A stretch of 64,000 nucleotides of DNA from Mansonella perstans. Its lineage: Eukaryota; Nematoda; Chromadorea; Rhabditida; Onchocercidae. Below, one piece after another: positions 62,701-64,000 of the stretch; position 1 is the stretch's first letter, and every line of letters begins with the position of its first letter. Below the pieces are notes generated by a model, which did no database searches, was not told the origin of the DNA, and was given only the letters and a program-made list of their open reading frames with translations. The stretch lies in assembly GCA_037074765.1 (NCBI GenBank), contig JBAMDO010000004.1, positions 1 through 64,000 of the forward strand, in the 5' to 3' direction. A program made the position numbers and the translations under genes.

Positions 62701-64000
62701 TATTCTATTTTGATACAATAAAAAAACAAAACATCCAATGGAGTAGTTAGGAAACATGTTATTGATCAGCAAACAATTAAAATATCATGTGCTCTATCTC
62801 ACCCATTCTCACATAACATATCGAAAAAATCTGAAAGGAATAGCAATAGAACTATCAGTATAGCAATATATATTGTCAAGAAAGAAATTTTCGCTATAAG
62901 ATCCCCCAAAGAAATCCAGTGTTCCTGTTAAATTATAATAAAACAGATTAATGCAGCAGCAGTTTTTCGATTTTAATTAACTGCAAACAAGGATTTCTTG
63001 TTTCGAAATGGATCGAATTGTTTTTTGTTTCTATCATACTATATATTGGAACGGTCATCTCTTATCCTATGATGTTAAGATCAAGTTTATGGATGCGCAG
63101 GTGACACAAGCGGTATAAATGCATGGACGGATGGCTACAGCTAAATACTGCATATGACAGGTTTTTTCACTTATTCAAGGTATCTATATTCTAGGAAAAC
63201 AATGTGATACCAGATGATAGTCATTGATGGTAATTTGAGAAATGTCTCTATCCAGAATGATAAATATATTCGATAACATAGATATTTAGTTTAATTCAAC
63301 ATTGATTTTAAGATAAATTTTGGTTGATGGAGGAGCCTCACTGGTCACTTATTGAAAGTTTCCAGGTTAACTTAAAATTCGAACTTCAAAAAAAACCTAC
63401 AAAAATACTTCACAAACAGAGATTCTAAGGGCTACAGATTCATGTCTTAAGAAATTTCCATTTTTGTACGATAGAAATTTCTTGCTAGTCACAGGATTCA
63501 AAAAAAAAAATCATTTTTAGCAACGTTTAGATATACCTGAAAAAGTGAGAACTGAAGTATTTAACGGTTATCGTCTAAGAATTCAAAGATAATCTTGGAA
63601 GAGCACGATTTTTGGTTTATCAGTAACATCATCTGATCGCCGAAACACTGTTAGGAATTCCGCATCACATAACGTGCGAGCATGATAAATGAATGTATTA
63701 CTGTACAACAAAATTAGGAAATGAACAATAAATGTTTAATCATGAACAATTTGATGAAACGGTAGTACGGTGCTTAACCAATATGGTTTATGGAAATTAG
63801 TGACAATTAATAAATGTTATCGGTAATAACAACAATAACAATAAGACAGGCGCCAAACAACCCCAATCAATGCCTTAACAATTTAGCTAAGCGGGTGATG
63901 GAGGGAATAAATATCATTGCATGTTTGCAATGATATGCAAAAAAAAACTTACATACCTTGATTAGCATCCATAAATTAGCCTCTCACAACAATTAATTGT
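59725..64000. other. FGF upstream region and right flank, only orphan exon candidates
   Basis: Minus-strand candidates: 60787-60755 (ATG to donor, MGTLEESDISK) followed in phase by 60195-60150 (GNASIEQQITEQYTR), and 62101-62024 (listed separately). The frame 62772-62293 (159 codons) is the longest uninterrupted frame outside the rebuilt genes. Nothing in 62830-64000 was recognised. Regulatory DNA for the FGF gene is expected here. Confidence 0.4.
62024..62101 (-). CDS. Orphan candidate first exon
   Basis: ATG opens 26 codons (MSDADALCETNRVFRLLLLR then LAESYQ) that end exactly at a strong donor, CAG followed by GTAACT. The peptide is leucine-rich and amphipathic. I could not find a following exon that joins in phase and gives a recognisable product, and the family is unknown to me. 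It could be the 5' end of a gene read leftwards into the 60-62 kb interval, or chance. Confidence 0.3.

Noticed and set aside
1..64000. tRNA, rRNA, CRISPR or bacterial endosymbiont-derived genes
   Set aside because: No B-box-like tRNA pattern, rRNA core, spaced repeat array or bacterial-type long frame was recognised by eye.

Overview
The window looks like nuclear DNA of a nematode, probably a filarial or related parasitic species (inference). It is AT-rich, its genes are split by short GT-AG introns, and several start codons sit directly after splice-acceptor-like AG sites, as expected for spliced-leader trans-splicing. Its gene set also fits worms: an nhr-67/tailless receptor with the [11 protein letters not shown] zinc-finger variant, an EGL-17-type FGF and a NitFhit fusion. 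I rebuilt exon chains by hand from reading frame, splice sites and remembered family alignments; no search was run.

Layout: a 28-bp minisatellite at the left edge; UAP1 (+, 544-3865); about 9 kb with no resolved gene; nhr-67 (+, 12890-14918, first exon unresolved); about 6.9 kb with no resolved gene; a GALNT10-type mucin O-glycosyltransferase (-, 21781-25276); the NitFhit gene nft-1 (-, 26772-29589); TRAP-delta (+, 30559-31809); a FAM210-type mitochondrial protein (+, 32273-33834); a ZNF593/Bud20-type ribosome biogenesis factor (-, 35925-36530); a COA1-like protein (+, 36966-37956); a TMEM68-type acyltransferase (+, 39585-42512); exocyst Sec3/EXOC1 (+, 45591-50428); a two-pore-domain K+ channel-like protein (+, 51025-54382); and an FGF (-, 56873-59724, 5' end unresolved). 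From about 59.7 kb to the right edge only orphan candidate exons were seen.

The genes do not form one pathway. Several themes recur: the secretory route (UAP1, GALNT10, TRAP-delta, exocyst, TMEM68), mitochondria (FAM210-like, COA1, possibly the NitFhit leader) and developmental signalling (nhr-67, FGF). The spacing of TRAP-delta and the FAM210-like gene would allow an operon.

The most unusual observation is a recurring pattern of decayed partial copies of exons or splice-site segments inside introns (nhr-67, nft-1, TMEM68, EXOC1 and perhaps UAP1), with many transition differences. The second is a four-segment K2P-like channel in which both selectivity filters depart from the GYG/GFG rule although the frame and topology are intact.
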